Positions 44,925-54,214 of a DNA stretch of 64,000 nt are shown piece by piece. A model generated the notes under the pieces. It did no database searches. It had not been told where the DNA came from and saw only the letters and a list, made by a program, of their open reading frames with translations. Position 1 is the first letter of the stretch. Each line of letters begins with the position of its first letter. The stretch spans positions 5,694,001-5,758,000 of the forward strand of contig NZ_CP061947.1 of the NCBI RefSeq assembly GCF_014838715.1, written 5' to 3'. The DNA comes from Algoriphagus sp. Y33 (lineage in GTDB: Bacteria; Bacteroidota; Bacteroidia; Cytophagales; Cyclobacteriaceae). A program made the translations under genes and the position numbers.

Positions 44925-47900
44925 ATGCTCAATTCCATAATCAAATTCTTTCTCGAGAATAAGCTCGTTACCGTTCTCGTATTGCTACTCATTGTAGCCT
45001 GGGGCATAGTCACTGCTCCTTTTAACTGGGAGACAAGTTTCCTCCCACGTGACCCGGTTCCGGTTGATGCCATCCCGGACATTGGCGAAAACCAGCAAAT
45101 CGTTTTCACTGAATGGATGGGACGTTCTCCACAGGATGTGGAAGATCAGATCACCTACCCTCTTACCACTGCCCTACTTGGCTTGCCCGGTGTAAAAAGC
45201 GTTCGAAGTAGTTCAGCCTTCGGCTTTTCCAGTATTTATATCATCTTCAATGAAGATATAGAGTTTTACTGGAGCCGTTCACGTGTACTGGAAAAACTGA
45301 ACTCACTTCCGTCAGGACTATTGCCACCGGATGTACAACCCAAACTGGGGCCGGATGCTACCGCCCTGGGCCAGGTGTATTGGTACACGCTGGAAGGTCG
45401 CGATAAAGACGGCAACCCTACCGGAGGTTGGGACTTGCACGAACTTCGTACCATCCAGGACTATTACATCCGTTATGCGCTTACTGCTGTAGAGGGTGTG
45501 GCCGAAGTAGCTTCCGTAGGTGGCTATGTCAAAGAATACCAGGTAGATGTCGATCCGGCAGCTTTAAAAGCGCATGGGGTTACGCTCATGGACGTGATGC
45601 AGGCAGTGAGAAACAGCAACATCGATGTAGGTGCCAACACTATTGAAGTAAACCGGGTGGATTACTTCGTCAGAGGTCTGGGATATGTGGAGGAGCTGGC
45701 CGACCTGGACAAGGCCGTGGTGAAAGTAACCGATAATGTACCCATTCGGGTGAAGGATGTGGCCGTGGTAAACATTGGCCCACAGCCCCGCAACATGAGC
45801 GGAATCCTGGATAAGTCAGGAGCTGAAGCTGTGGGCGGAGTGGTCATTGCCCGCTACGGTGACAACCCCTTGAAAATCATCAATGCGACAAAAGCGGAAA
45901 TTGAAAAAATAGCCGATGGACTTCCGTCCAAAACACTGGCAGACGGCACGGTTTCTAAAGTAACGATAGTACCCTTCTATGATCGCACCGGCTTGATTTA
46001 CGAAACCCTTGGTACCTTGTATGAAGCCATCAGCCTGCAAATATTGATTACCATCATTGTGATCATTGTGATGGTGTACAACCTGCGGGCATCTATCCTC
46101 ATTTCAGCGCTTTTGCCACTGGCGGTACTCATGTGCTTCATATTCATGAAATACTTCGGAGTAGATGCCAACATTGTAGCCCTGTCCGGTATTGCCATTG
46201 CCATCGGCACCATGGTCGATCTTGGTATTATCCTCAATGAAAACATTTTGCGGCACCTGGAAATTGCCCCGGAAGGCCAGTCCAAGTTAAAAACTGTCTA
46301 TGATGCCACTACAGAGGTAGCTTCCGCCATTGTTACCGCAGTGAGTACCACCATTGTCAGTTTTTTACCAGTTTTCACCTTGCAGGCAGCTGAGGGTAAG
46401 CTCTTCGGGCCATTGGCCTACACCAAAACCTTTGCTTTGGTTGCTGCTCTGATATTTACCCTCATCATCATGCCTGCCTTTTCTCACTGGATATTCTCCA
46501 TGAAAAAAGGCAAAGGCAAAACAAGTCTGTACCTGAATTACCTGTTACTCATTGCCGGCCCGGTGATAGCCTTCACCGTCTGGTCTTGGGCAGGATGGTT
46601 GCTGTTTGGTTTTGGTTTGATCAATGTGCTACTGCATCATTTTCCTGAAAGATTAGGTAAGTACCGTGACCTGATGATGGTAGGAGTTACAGTGGTTGCG
46701 GTTGCTTGGCTGTTGGCCACCGAATGGGTTCCGCTGGGTGTGTCCAACAGCTTGCTGGTCAACTTCCTGTTCATTGCGGCCATACTGGGTTTTGTGCTGG
46801 GCACATTTGCCTTATTTCTGCGCCTGTATCCTAAAATCCTCATGTGGTGCCTGGATAACAAAGGGCTTTTTCTTATTACTCCTGTAATCATTATTCTGAT
46901 AGGTGCGAATGTGTGGCTGGGCTTTGACCGGGTTTTTGGTATCATCCCAAAGACCACAGAAAAACTGGGATGGAACCTGAGGGAAACCTCCGGCTGGGAA
47001 ACCATGATGGGCGTGTTTCCGGGCTTAGGCGAAGAGTTCATGCCGTCTCTCAATGAGGGTTCATTTCTCCTGATGCCCACATCCATGCCGCACTCCGGCA
47101 TAGAAGTAAACCGTGAGGTACTGCAAAAACTGGATATGATGGTAACAGCCATTCCCGAAGTGGAAATGGTGGTAGGTAAGGCAGGCCGTGCGGAAACGGC
47201 CATTGATCCGGCCCCTATCTCCATGTTTGAAAATACCATCAGCTACAAAAGCGAATATGTTTCGGATATCGATGGAACCAAGCAACGCTTTCGGGTGAAT
47301 GATGATGGTCAGTTTCTGCTTCAAAATGGAGACGTTTATGACCCGGAAACCATGTCCCCTGAGCAAATAGATATAAAGCATCTCACTCCTGATCATGATG
47401 GAGAATATTTCCGCCAGTGGCGGGATCACATCAAAACACCGGATGACATTTGGGACGAAATTGTTGGTGTCGTCAATATTCCGGGCGTAACCTCCTCTCC
47501 CAAATTACAGCCTATTGAGACACGCCTGGTGATGTTGCAAACGGGTATGCGGGCCCCTATGGGTATTAAGGTGTATGGACCTGATTTGAAGACCATTGAA
47601 GAATTCGGCCTTCAACTCGAGAAATACCTGAAAGAAGTGCCATCGGTAAAAAGTGAAGCTGTCTTTGCTGACCGGATTGTGGGAAAACCTTATTTGGAGA
47701 TTGACATAGACCGGGATCAGATTTCCCGCTACGGATTGAACGTACGGGACGTGCAAGACTATATAGAAACAGCCATCGGTGGCATGAAGCTGAGCACCAC
47801 GGTGGAAGGAAGGGAGCGCTTTCCGATAAGGGTACGCTATGCCCGTGAATACCGTGATGATCCTTCATCCATTGAAAACATGCAGGTGCCCACGCCCTTA

Positions 47901-48749
47901 GGCAACTACATTCCGTTGGGTCAATTAGCGAAAATCACCTATCGCCCCGGGCCCGAAATGATCCGTGGGGAGAACAGCTTCCTTGTAGGCTATGTGCTAT
48001 TGGACAGGAAAAAGGAGTTTGCAGAGGTTACCGTAGTAGAGGATGCGCAACGCTACCTGAGATCAAAGATAGATGCAGGTGAACTGACCATTCCTGCTGG
48101 TGTCCGCTATGAATTTTCGGGAAGCTACGAAAACCAGGTGCGGGCAGAGAAACGACTCGCAATTGTAGTCCCGCTATGCCTTATGGCCATTTTCCTGATC
48201 CTGTATTTTCAGTTTCGAGCCATCTCTACCACCTTATTTGTATTCTCAGGCATTGCTATGGCTTTTTCAGGTGGGTTCTTGATGCTCTGGCTGTATAGTC
48301 AGGGTTGGTTCATGGATTTTTCGGTCTTTGACACCAATATGAGAGAACTCTTCCAGATGAAGACCTACAACCTGAGTGTGGCCGTCTGGGTAGGCTTCAT
48401 AGCACTGTTTGGAATCGCTACCGATGATGGCGTAGTGGTGGCTACTTACCTCAAGCAAAGCTTTGAGAAACGGGAACCTGAAAACGTGAAGGAGGTTCGC
48501 AAAGCTGTATTGGAGGCTGGTCAAAAGCGGGTACTCCCGGCCATGATGACCACCGCCACCACTTTACTGGCCCTCTTACCTGTACTCACATCTTCCGGGC
48601 GAGGATCCGACATTATGATACCCATGGCCATTCCTTCATTCGGGGGCATGATCATCGAAATTATGACGGTTCTGCTGGTGCCAGTCCTATACTGTTGGTG
48701 GGCAGAGCGCAAGATTAAACGCAATCCCGAAGTATTTACTGAATCATAA
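44925..48749 (+). CDS. cusA: CusA-type Cu/Ag RND efflux pump
   Basis: The 1274-residue protein is a heavy-metal RND transporter. It has the HME4 signature in TM4, GIAIAIGTMVDLGIILNENI, and VPVDAIPDIGENQQI near the N-terminus, which point to monovalent Cu/Ag. It is longer than E. coli CusA (1047) because of an extra membrane segment block around residues 520-680 (SLYLNYLLLIAGPVIAFTVW, then LFLRLYPKILMWCLDNKG) and an insertion near residue 780. The C-terminus is in the usual place and no TolC domain is attached. CusC and CusB genes follow at once. All tripartite parts are therefore encoded in one row. Confidence 0.93.
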   Translation: MLNSIIKFFLENKLVTVLVLLLIVAWGIVTAPFNWETSFLPRDPVPVDAIPDIGENQQIVFTEWMGRSPQDVEDQITYPLTTALLGLPGVKSVRSSSAFGFSSIYIIFNEDIEFYWSRSRVLEKLNSLPSGLLPPDVQPKLGPDATALGQVYWYTLEGRDKDGNPTGGWDLHELRTIQDYYIRYALTAVEGVAEVASVGGYVKEYQVDVDPAALKAHGVTLMDVMQAVRNSNIDVGANTIEVNRVDYFVRGLGYVEELADLDKAVVKVTDNVPIRVKDVAVVNIGPQPRNMSGILDKSGAEAVGGVVIARYGDNPLKIINATKAEIEKIADGLPSKTLADGTVSKVTIVPFYDRTGLIYETLGTLYEAISLQILITIIVIIVMVYNLRASILISALLPLAVLMCFIFMKYFGVDANIVALSGIAIAIGTMVDLGIILNENILRHLEIAPEGQSKLKTVYDATTEVASAIVTAVSTTIVSFLPVFTLQAAEGKLFGPLAYTKTFALVAALIFTLIIMPAFSHWIFSMKKGKGKTSLYLNYLLLIAGPVIAFTVWSWAGWLLFGFGLINVLLHHFPERLGKYRDLMMVGVTVVAVAWLLATEWVPLGVSNSLLVNFLFIAAILGFVLGTFALFLRLYPKILMWCLDNKGLFLITPVIIILIGANVWLGFDRVFGIIPKTTEKLGWNLRETSGWETMMGVFPGLGEEFMPSLNEGSFLLMPTSMPHSGIEVNREVLQKLDMMVTAIPEVEMVVGKAGRAETAIDPAPISMFENTISYKSEYVSDIDGTKQRFRVNDDGQFLLQNGDVYDPETMSPEQIDIKHLTPDHDGEYFRQWRDHIKTPDDIWDEIVGVVNIPGVTSSPKLQPIETRLVMLQTGMRAPMGIKVYGPDLKTIEEFGLQLEKYLKEVPSVKSEAVFADRIVGKPYLEIDIDRDQISRYGLNVRDVQDYIETAIGGMKLSTTVEGRERFPIRVRYAREYRDDPSSIENMQVPTPLGNYIPLGQLAKITYRPGPEMIRGENSFLVGYVLLDRKKEFAEVTVVEDAQRYLRSKIDAGELTIPAGVRYEFSGSYENQVRAEKRLAIVVPLCLMAIFLILYFQFRAISTTLFVFSGIAMAFSGGFLMLWLYSQGWFMDFSVFDTNMRELFQMKTYNLSVAVWVGFIALFGIATDDGVVVATYLKQSFEKREPENVKEVRKAVLEAGQKRVLPAMMTTATTLLALLPVLTSSGRGSDIMIPMAIPSFGGMIIEIMTVLLVPVLYCWWAERKIKRNPEVFTES

Positions 48750-48759
48750 ATAGAGGAAG

Positions 48760-50172
48760 ATGAAAAAAATAGCAATCATATTCCTGTTGTTTTTAGGAGT
48801 TCAGTCCACAAGCTTTTCACAAAGCCTGGATGAATACCTGAAAGTAGCAGCAGAAAACAACCCGGAGTTAAAAGCCTACTTCAATGAATATCTGGCCTCT
48901 TTGGAAAAAGTACCTCAGGTGGGAGCACTTCCTGATCCTGAACTGACCATGGGTTTCTTCTTTCAACCAATGGAGCGGTTCATGGGCAACCAGCAAGCCG
49001 ACATCCAGTTGATGCAGATGTTTCCCTGGTTCGGCATGCTGAAAACCCAAAAGGATGAAGCAAGCAAAATGGCACTGGCGCAGTACGAAGTGTTTCAGGA
49101 TGCCAAATACCGCTTGTTTTATCAGGTAAAAAACACCTGGTATCAACTGTATCGGCTAGAAGAGGAAATCCGCATTACGGAGGAAAACCTTGAGATTCTT
49201 AAACAGTATGAGCGGCTGGCGCTCATTCGTTTTCAGAGTGCAGATATAGGAACCGGTTCCGGCCCTAGCAATATGCAGCAAGCTACAAGCATGAACAGCG
49301 GTTCCTCCACCTCATCAGCATCGTCAATGGGTGGAATGACCAGTGGCACTTCCGGTAAAAGCAGTTCAAAAGGTGGTTCTTCAATGGGTACTTCCTCATC
49401 AATGAACGGGGGCGGGTCAGGCATGAGTGATGTGCTCAGGGTAAGGATTCAGATCAAGGAACTGGAAAACACACTTGCCTTGCTTGAAGACTCCCGACTG
49501 CCCATTAAAGCCGAATTCAATCAGTTGCTTAACCGGGATATCAATGAAGTGGTAAGCATAGCCGATTCATTGAGCGGATCAGTAGTCTCTTGGGAGCGCC
49601 AGGCTTTGCTGGACAGCATTACGCAGAACAATCCCATGTTGAAAATGCTGGATGCCGAGGAAGAAGCCTATGAGGCACAGAAAAAGATGGCTCGGCTGGA
49701 AGGCAGGCCTATGTTGGGGGCAGGCGTCAACTATATACCCTTTAGTCCAAGGACAGAAAATGGAATGCCGATGGGCGGCAATGACATGGTGATGCCCATG
49801 TTGAGGCTGACTATACCCATCTATCGGAAAAAGTACAATGCTTTACAGAAAGAGGCGGAATTGAAACAATTGGCCGTTCAGCAGCGCAGGGAAAACACCG
49901 TCAATCAGTTGACCACCCGATGGTCAACCGCCTTGCGGGATTTGGACGATGCAACCAGAAGGACAAAGCTGTACCGGGAGCAAACCGACCTGGCCAGGCA
50001 AACTCTGAACCTGCTGATGACCAGCTACGCTACTGACGGACGGGATTTCGAGGAAGTGCTGCGGGTACAACAGCAATTGCTCGATTATCAACTCAAGCTG
50101 ATCACTTCAATAGTAGATCAGCACGTCACCATTGCCATGCTGGAAAACCTGGCAGCAACAGAACTGAATTAA
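48760..50172 (+). CDS. CusC-type outer-membrane channel with Ser/Gly/Met-rich insert
   Basis: The 470-residue product has signal MKKIAIIFLLFLGVQSTSFS and the TolC fold: two coiled-coil repeats, the first interrupted by a 60-residue low-complexity insert (about residues 162-222) rich in Ser, Gly and Met (SSMGGMTSGTSGKSSSKGG type). It is probably lipid-free, with RRKYNALQKEAELKQL-type helices (here RKKYNALQKEAELKQL). The gene starts 10 bases after cusA. The insert may project in the periplasm and contact copper or the adaptor; its Met content is suggestive. Confidence 0.85.
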   Translation: MKKIAIIFLLFLGVQSTSFSQSLDEYLKVAAENNPELKAYFNEYLASLEKVPQVGALPDPELTMGFFFQPMERFMGNQQADIQLMQMFPWFGMLKTQKDEASKMALAQYEVFQDAKYRLFYQVKNTWYQLYRLEEEIRITEENLEILKQYERLALIRFQSADIGTGSGPSNMQQATSMNSGSSTSSASSMGGMTSGTSGKSSSKGGSSMGTSSSMNGGGSGMSDVLRVRIQIKELENTLALLEDSRLPIKAEFNQLLNRDINEVVSIADSLSGSVVSWERQALLDSITQNNPMLKMLDAEEEAYEAQKKMARLEGRPMLGAGVNYIPFSPRTENGMPMGGNDMVMPMLRLTIPIYRKKYNALQKEAELKQLAVQQRRENTVNQLTTRWSTALRDLDDATRRTKLYREQTDLARQTLNLLMTSYATDGRDFEEVLRVQQQLLDYQLKLITSIVDQHVTIAMLENLAATELN

Positions 50173-50193
50173 TTGATCTAAAAAGTTAAAACG

Positions 50194-51975
50194 ATGAAAG
50201 AAATATTTAAAAATAAAAAACTCCTACTGATCGTGCTCGTAGCGCTGACATTGGGAGGCGTACTCGGCTGGATGGTAAAACCATCTTCAGGTCATCAGGA
50301 GACGGAAGCAGCCGTGCATAACCATGATGAAGGTAATGAGGTTTGGACCTGTTCTATGCACCCGCAGATCAGGCAATCGGAACCCGGCCAATGTCCCATT
50401 TGCGGAATGGACCTGATACCAGCTTCCACTAAACGGTCATCAGCCAGTTCGAATCCATTGATTCATGAGATGACCCCTGAAGCGGTGGCCATGGCCAATA
50501 TCCATACCTCCAGAGTTACAGGAGTGTCACCTGAAGGTGAGCTTTTCCTTACCGGTAAAGTGAAGGCCGATGAACGCCAGTTGGCTTCCGTTACGGCAAA
50601 ATTTCCCGGGCGAATAGAGCAGCTCTTTGTAAACTTCACAGGGCAGGTGGTAAGAACCGGGGAACGATTGGCCACCATTTATTCGCCTGAGTTGGTTACA
50701 GCCCAAAAGGAATTATTGGAAGCTGCCTCCACGAAAGAGACCTACCCTGAGCTTTATACTGCTGCACGTGAGAAGCTCAGGCTTTGGAAACTCAATGAAA
50801 ACCAAATCGATGAAATAGAAAAAACAGGAAAAGTAAGGGATCAATTTGATGTTCTCGCAGACAAAGGAGGTATAGTGACCCAGCGAAACATTGCCGTGGG
50901 CGACTATGTGGGTACCGGATCAGTATTGTTTGATGTGGTCGATCTGAGCCGAGTCTGGATCATGATCGATGCGTACGAATCCGATCTGCCATTTGTAAAA
51001 ATTGGTGATGAAGTAAGCTTTACGGCTGCCGGGATCCCCGGACAAACATTCACAGCAAAGGTCACTTACATAGACCCGGTGATTAATCCAAATACACGGG
51101 CGGCTTCTGTTCGTGCAGAAGCTTATAACAGAAGTGGGGAACTACGGCCTGAAATGTTTGTCAATGCACAGGTTAAAACCACACTTCGACAAGGACAATC
51201 ATCCCTGGCCATACCCCGTACCGCTTTGCTCTGGTCGGGCAAACGCTCCATTGTATATGTCAAGGTACCCGACACAGAATTCCCTACCTACGAAATGCGT
51301 GAAATCACCATTGGCCCACGTATGGGCGAAATGTGGCTGGTGGAAGCCGGACTGGAAGCGGGTGAAGAGATAGTGACCAATGGAGTATTTGCCATCGATG
51401 CGGCTGCACAACTTTCCGGAAACTACAGTATGCTCATGCGTCCGGATGTGAAAACCATGGACGTACCACAGGCTTTCAGGGAACAAATCACAGCGCTGGC
51501 CGATGCTTATTTCAAAGTAAAGAATGGTTTGGTCGCTGATGATCCAAAGGCTACACAATCCGCATTGGAACAGTTGGAGGCAGCTTTGGACCAGATTGAC
51601 ATGGCCGGGCTGAAAGGCCAGGCACACGATCACTGGATGGCTTTGAAACAGAAGTTTTCAGAAGCAACTAAAATGATGCAGGCTGAAGAAAGCCTGGATG
51701 GCCTGCGGCAACACTTCTCAATGCTTTCTGAAAATATGCTGGAGATGACCGAATCTTTCGGACTGGAAAAGGACAAAGTGTACAAGGATTTCTGCCCGAT
51801 GGCATTTGACAATAAGGGCGCATTTTGGCTCAGTGAAACGGAAGAGATTCTCAACCCCTACTTCGGTGAGGCCATGCTTTCCTGTGGGGAGGTGAAAGAG
51901 ACGTATCTCAAAGGCCAAAAAGTCTTTGAAGAAGGCGGGCCTGCCAGGCAGGCAGCCGGTGGGCATAATCACTAA
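50194..51975 (+). CDS. cusB: CusB-type adaptor with metal-binding and DUF3347 domains
   Basis: The 593-residue protein has one N-terminal membrane helix (LLIVLVALTLGGVLGWM), a heavy-metal-binding motif TCSMHPQIRQSEPGQCPICG (about 50-70), the CusB core with AKFPGRIEQLFVNFTG and GGIVTQRNIAVGDYV, and a C-terminal DUF3347 domain (about 430-590) with AYFKVKNGLVADDP and FCPMAFDNKGAFWLS. It ends in GGHNH. The adaptor joins CusA to CusC and may load Cu/Ag. The C-terminal domain is repeated as the stand-alone protein at 52157. Spacing to the previous gene is 21 bases. Confidence 0.92.
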   Translation: MKEIFKNKKLLLIVLVALTLGGVLGWMVKPSSGHQETEAAVHNHDEGNEVWTCSMHPQIRQSEPGQCPICGMDLIPASTKRSSASSNPLIHEMTPEAVAMANIHTSRVTGVSPEGELFLTGKVKADERQLASVTAKFPGRIEQLFVNFTGQVVRTGERLATIYSPELVTAQKELLEAASTKETYPELYTAAREKLRLWKLNENQIDEIEKTGKVRDQFDVLADKGGIVTQRNIAVGDYVGTGSVLFDVVDLSRVWIMIDAYESDLPFVKIGDEVSFTAAGIPGQTFTAKVTYIDPVINPNTRAASVRAEAYNRSGELRPEMFVNAQVKTTLRQGQSSLAIPRTALLWSGKRSIVYVKVPDTEFPTYEMREITIGPRMGEMWLVEAGLEAGEEIVTNGVFAIDAAAQLSGNYSMLMRPDVKTMDVPQAFREQITALADAYFKVKNGLVADDPKATQSALEQLEAALDQIDMAGLKGQAHDHWMALKQKFSEATKMMQAEESLDGLRQHFSMLSENMLEMTESFGLEKDKVYKDFCPMAFDNKGAFWLSETEEILNPYFGEAMLSCGEVKETYLKGQKVFEEGGPARQAAGGHNH

Positions 51976-52012
51976 AAAATACGGATAAATTCAGGTTAGA
52001 AATTCCAATTCG

Positions 52013-52144
52013 ATGAAAAGTTGCTGCAAAACAGGAGATGAAAGATCTCCATCTAAAATAAAAAAATGGGTCAGCTGGATTTCCTGGGGAATAGTCATTC
52101 TTCTGGTCACTGGTTTAGTCCTGATCCAAGTATTTAACCTTTAA
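52013..52144 (+). CDS. 43-residue membrane peptide in the cus cluster
   Basis: A 44-codon frame starts MKSCCKTGDERSPSKIKKW and continues with one membrane helix (WISWGIVILLVTGLVLIQVF). The N-terminal vicinal Cys pair and the single helix are the layout of small metal-binding or pump-regulating membrane peptides. It lies 37 bases after the CusB-like gene and 12 bases before the DUF3347 gene, which supports expression in the same operon. Function is unknown; by analogy it might help copper export. Confidence 0.6.
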   Translation: MKSCCKTGDERSPSKIKKWVSWISWGIVILLVTGLVLIQVFNL

Positions 52145-52156
52145 ACAAATAGAAAA

Positions 52157-52669
52157 ATGAAAAAAACAATGATCATGCTATGCCTGGCTTTAGTAAGCTG
52201 GGGAGCAACCGCACAACACGACCATGCAGCGCATGGCGCACAAGCAAGCAGTGAAAAGATGGAACCCATGTTCAAAGACAAGGCGCTGGGATCTTCCTAC
52301 ACGCACTACATTCATTTGAAGAATGCTTTGGTGGCCTCTGATTTTCAGCAAGCAAAATCTGCTTCTGAATCTTTGGTGAAAGCTCTTCACAATGTAAAAG
52401 GAAGTGATAAAGTCCATACAGAGGCGGCCAAAGTTGCACAGGCAGGTTCACTGGAAAACCAGCGAAAGGCTTTTACCGCCTTAAGCAATGAGATGGCCAC
52501 TTTGGTGAAGGGCGCTGATATAAGCATGGGAGAACTCTACCTGGAATACTGCCCAATGGCCAATGGCAACACAGGAGGCTATTGGCTCTCCAACGAAAAG
52601 GAGATCCGCAACCCTTACTTCGGTGACAAGATGCTGAAGTGCGGAAGCGTAAAAGAGACAATTAACTGA
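52157..52669 (+). CDS. Stand-alone DUF3347 periplasmic protein
   Basis: The 170-residue product has a signal peptide MKKTMIMLCLALVSWGATAQ and a His-rich start (HDHAAHGAQ), then a DUF3347 domain with SSYTHYIHLKNALVASDFQQ, YLEYCPMANGNTGGYWLS and RNPYFGDKMLKCGSVKETI. It is about the C-terminal domain of the CusB protein 180 bases upstream, including the CPM..N..G.WLS and NPYFG.....CG..K.T blocks. DUF3347 proteins are thought to bind copper in the periplasm; the exact step is not known. It is part of the same operon by spacing. Confidence 0.85.
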   Translation: MKKTMIMLCLALVSWGATAQHDHAAHGAQASSEKMEPMFKDKALGSSYTHYIHLKNALVASDFQQAKSASESLVKALHNVKGSDKVHTEAAKVAQAGSLENQRKAFTALSNEMATLVKGADISMGELYLEYCPMANGNTGGYWLSNEKEIRNPYFGDKMLKCGSVKETIN

Positions 52670-52745
52670 CACAAGTCCTGGCATAAGGGATTGGGTTCAC
52701 GATAAGCTGAGCCCGATCCTTACACCAGGCACAAATCAATGAGAA

Positions 52746-53175
52746 ATGAAAAAGCACATTATTTTCAGCATAGTATTCCTGGGAGGAATATTGCTGGCAG
52801 CACAGCAAGACAGAGCAACGCCTTGTACATATCAATGGAAAAGGTGAGATATCGGATGACCGGGGCACCAAACTCGGATACATCAGTAAAGAAGACATTG
52901 TTTTCAACAATCAGAATCAAAAACTGGGCTTTATCAAAAACGGCAAAGTGTATGATGCCGAAGGTAATCCCCTTGGCAAAGCCAAAAAAGATGGTCGCTA
53001 TTACAACAACGATGGAGTCTTCATTCTGAGCACCAAAACGATTGGTGATAAATGTGAAATTCTGGATCCAGAAGGTCACAAAAAAGGCACGGTACACAAA
53101 AACTATAAACTACATGCGTGTGCTGCTCACTGTTTCTTCTTGGAACAGGAAATGAAAAAAGAGGAAGATAAGTAA
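52746..53175 (+). pseudogene. Frameshifted secreted Gly-repeat protein (5-fold beta-flower-like)
   Basis: The signal peptide frame starts MKKHIIFSIVFLGGILLAAQQ at 52746, and stops soon after. In another frame the sequence continues VHINGKGEISDDRGTKLG to a TAA at 53175 with a row of short G-x-D repeats (LGFIKNGKVYDAEGNPLGK), then HACAAHCFF and a charged end. One extra base at about 52821-52822 (CC in place of C) would account for the break; removing it gives a continuous protein of about 142 residues. It is either a real pseudogene, a recoding site, or a sequencing error. The intact family would be a periplasmic beta-repeat protein. Confidence 0.65.
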
Positions 53176-53268
53176 AAAGTAAAGCCCTGTTGGAGAGTGG
53201 CATGTGCAGGTGTAGTCTTGCATCCTACACTGCCGCCACTCTTCCATCAGGCACCAAACGGAAAAGTC

Positions 53269-53706
53269 ATGAAGAAGAAAACCAACAAGGACAACCCTAA
53301 GACATCTACCCGGAATCTGGTGTATGTCTACCTGACCATTGCGGCATTATTAGTGACAGCCACAGCATTGGTGTATTGGATTAACCATCAGCAGCTAAAG
53401 CCTTCTATAGGCTATAGCCCAGATGAAATTGAGCGACCGGTGGAACCAAGCCTGGTATGCATGGTGAATGACGCCTACATGGGCAAGCCGCAAATCCCGG
53501 TACCGGTCAATGGCAAAACCTATTATGGTTGCTGCGAAATGTGCGTGGATAAGCTCAACAATATAGAAAGTGCAAGGATCGCCATCGACCCTTTTAGTGG
53601 TAATCCGGTAGATAAATCAGAAGCATTTATAGTAGTGACTAACCCGCAAGGTGCAGTTGCCTACTTTGAATCAGAGGCCAATTACAACGCATTTAAGAAA
53701 AACTAA
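53269..53706 (+). CDS. TRASH-like metal-binding membrane-anchored protein
   Basis: From the ATG at 53269 the product has 145 residues: basic N-terminus, one membrane helix (VYLTIAALLVTATALVYWI), and a periplasmic domain with SLVCMVNDAYMG, KTYYGCCEMCVDKLNN and DPFSGNPVDKSEAFIV. The C-x19-22-C-x3-C spacing (C then GCCEMC) recalls TRASH/YHS-type metal-binding domains. It probably binds copper or another soft ion. A longer frame begins at 53197, but its first 24 residues are hydrophilic and lack a good site, so the ATG at 53269 is preferred. It follows the frameshifted gene by 93 bases. Confidence 0.75.
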   Translation: MKKKTNKDNPKTSTRNLVYVYLTIAALLVTATALVYWINHQQLKPSIGYSPDEIERPVEPSLVCMVNDAYMGKPQIPVPVNGKTYYGCCEMCVDKLNNIESARIAIDPFSGNPVDKSEAFIVVTNPQGAVAYFESEANYNAFKKN

Positions 53707-53730
53707 AAACAATCCTTTAACCCAAAATCC

Positions 53731-54195
53731 ATGAAATTGAAACTGCTTTTTTTAGGTCTTGCTGCCATAGTGGCCGTGAAGACTCAAGCGCAACAGTCGG
53801 ATGAAATTAACCAGGTAAAACAAGTCCTGGAATCATACAAACAGGCCATTGAAAGCCTCGACACAACGGGCATAGGTAATTTATTTGTATCACAATCAAT
53901 TGTTGTTGAATCAGGCAAAGTTGAAGGCCGATATCAGGACTATCTAGCTAACCACCTGGGCCCGGAGCTCCATCATTTCGAATCTTTCAAGTTTAGTGAC
54001 TATGAAGTAGCCATTGAAGTCGCTTTGCCATTTGCCTTTGCCACTGAAACCTACATATACACCATTGTGCTAAGCAATGACAAATCAGTTATTGAGCGAA
54101 AAGGAGTTGCCACCAGCATTTTGAAAAAAGAAAACGGTCAATGGAAAATATGGCAAACCCATTCATCAGCAAGAAAACCACAGACCAATCATTAA
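53731..54195 (+). CDS. NTF2-like/SnoaL-type periplasmic protein
   Basis: The 154-residue product has signal peptide MKLKLLFLGLAAIVAVKTQA and an NTF2-like fold with VKQVLESYKQAIESLDTTG, IGNLFVSQSIVVESGKVEG and WKIWQTHSSAR. Such domains are often small enzymes or ligand carriers (DUF4440/SnoaL type). No catalytic residue is clear. It lies between the TRASH-like and the His-rich membrane proteins, on one transcript by spacing (24 and 19 bases). Function in metal handling is unknown. Confidence 0.8.
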   Translation: MKLKLLFLGLAAIVAVKTQAQQSDEINQVKQVLESYKQAIESLDTTGIGNLFVSQSIVVESGKVEGRYQDYLANHLGPELHHFESFKFSDYEVAIEVALPFAFATETYIYTIVLSNDKSVIERKGVATSILKKENGQWKIWQTHSSARKPQTNH

Positions 54196-54214
54196 TCACC
54201 TAAATAATTTGACA

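Noticed and set aside
49240..49430. Repetitive-looking stretch that could be a CRISPR array or tandem repeat
   Set aside because: It is a Ser/Gly/Met low-complexity coding insert in frame with the TolC-type gene; there are no equal-length repeats or spacers. No CRISPR array was found anywhere in the window.
52739..53029. Frame of 96 codons overlapping the frameshifted beta-repeat gene
   Set aside because: Its sequence has no signal or repeat pattern; the signal peptide and the Gly-repeat body are in the other two frames.
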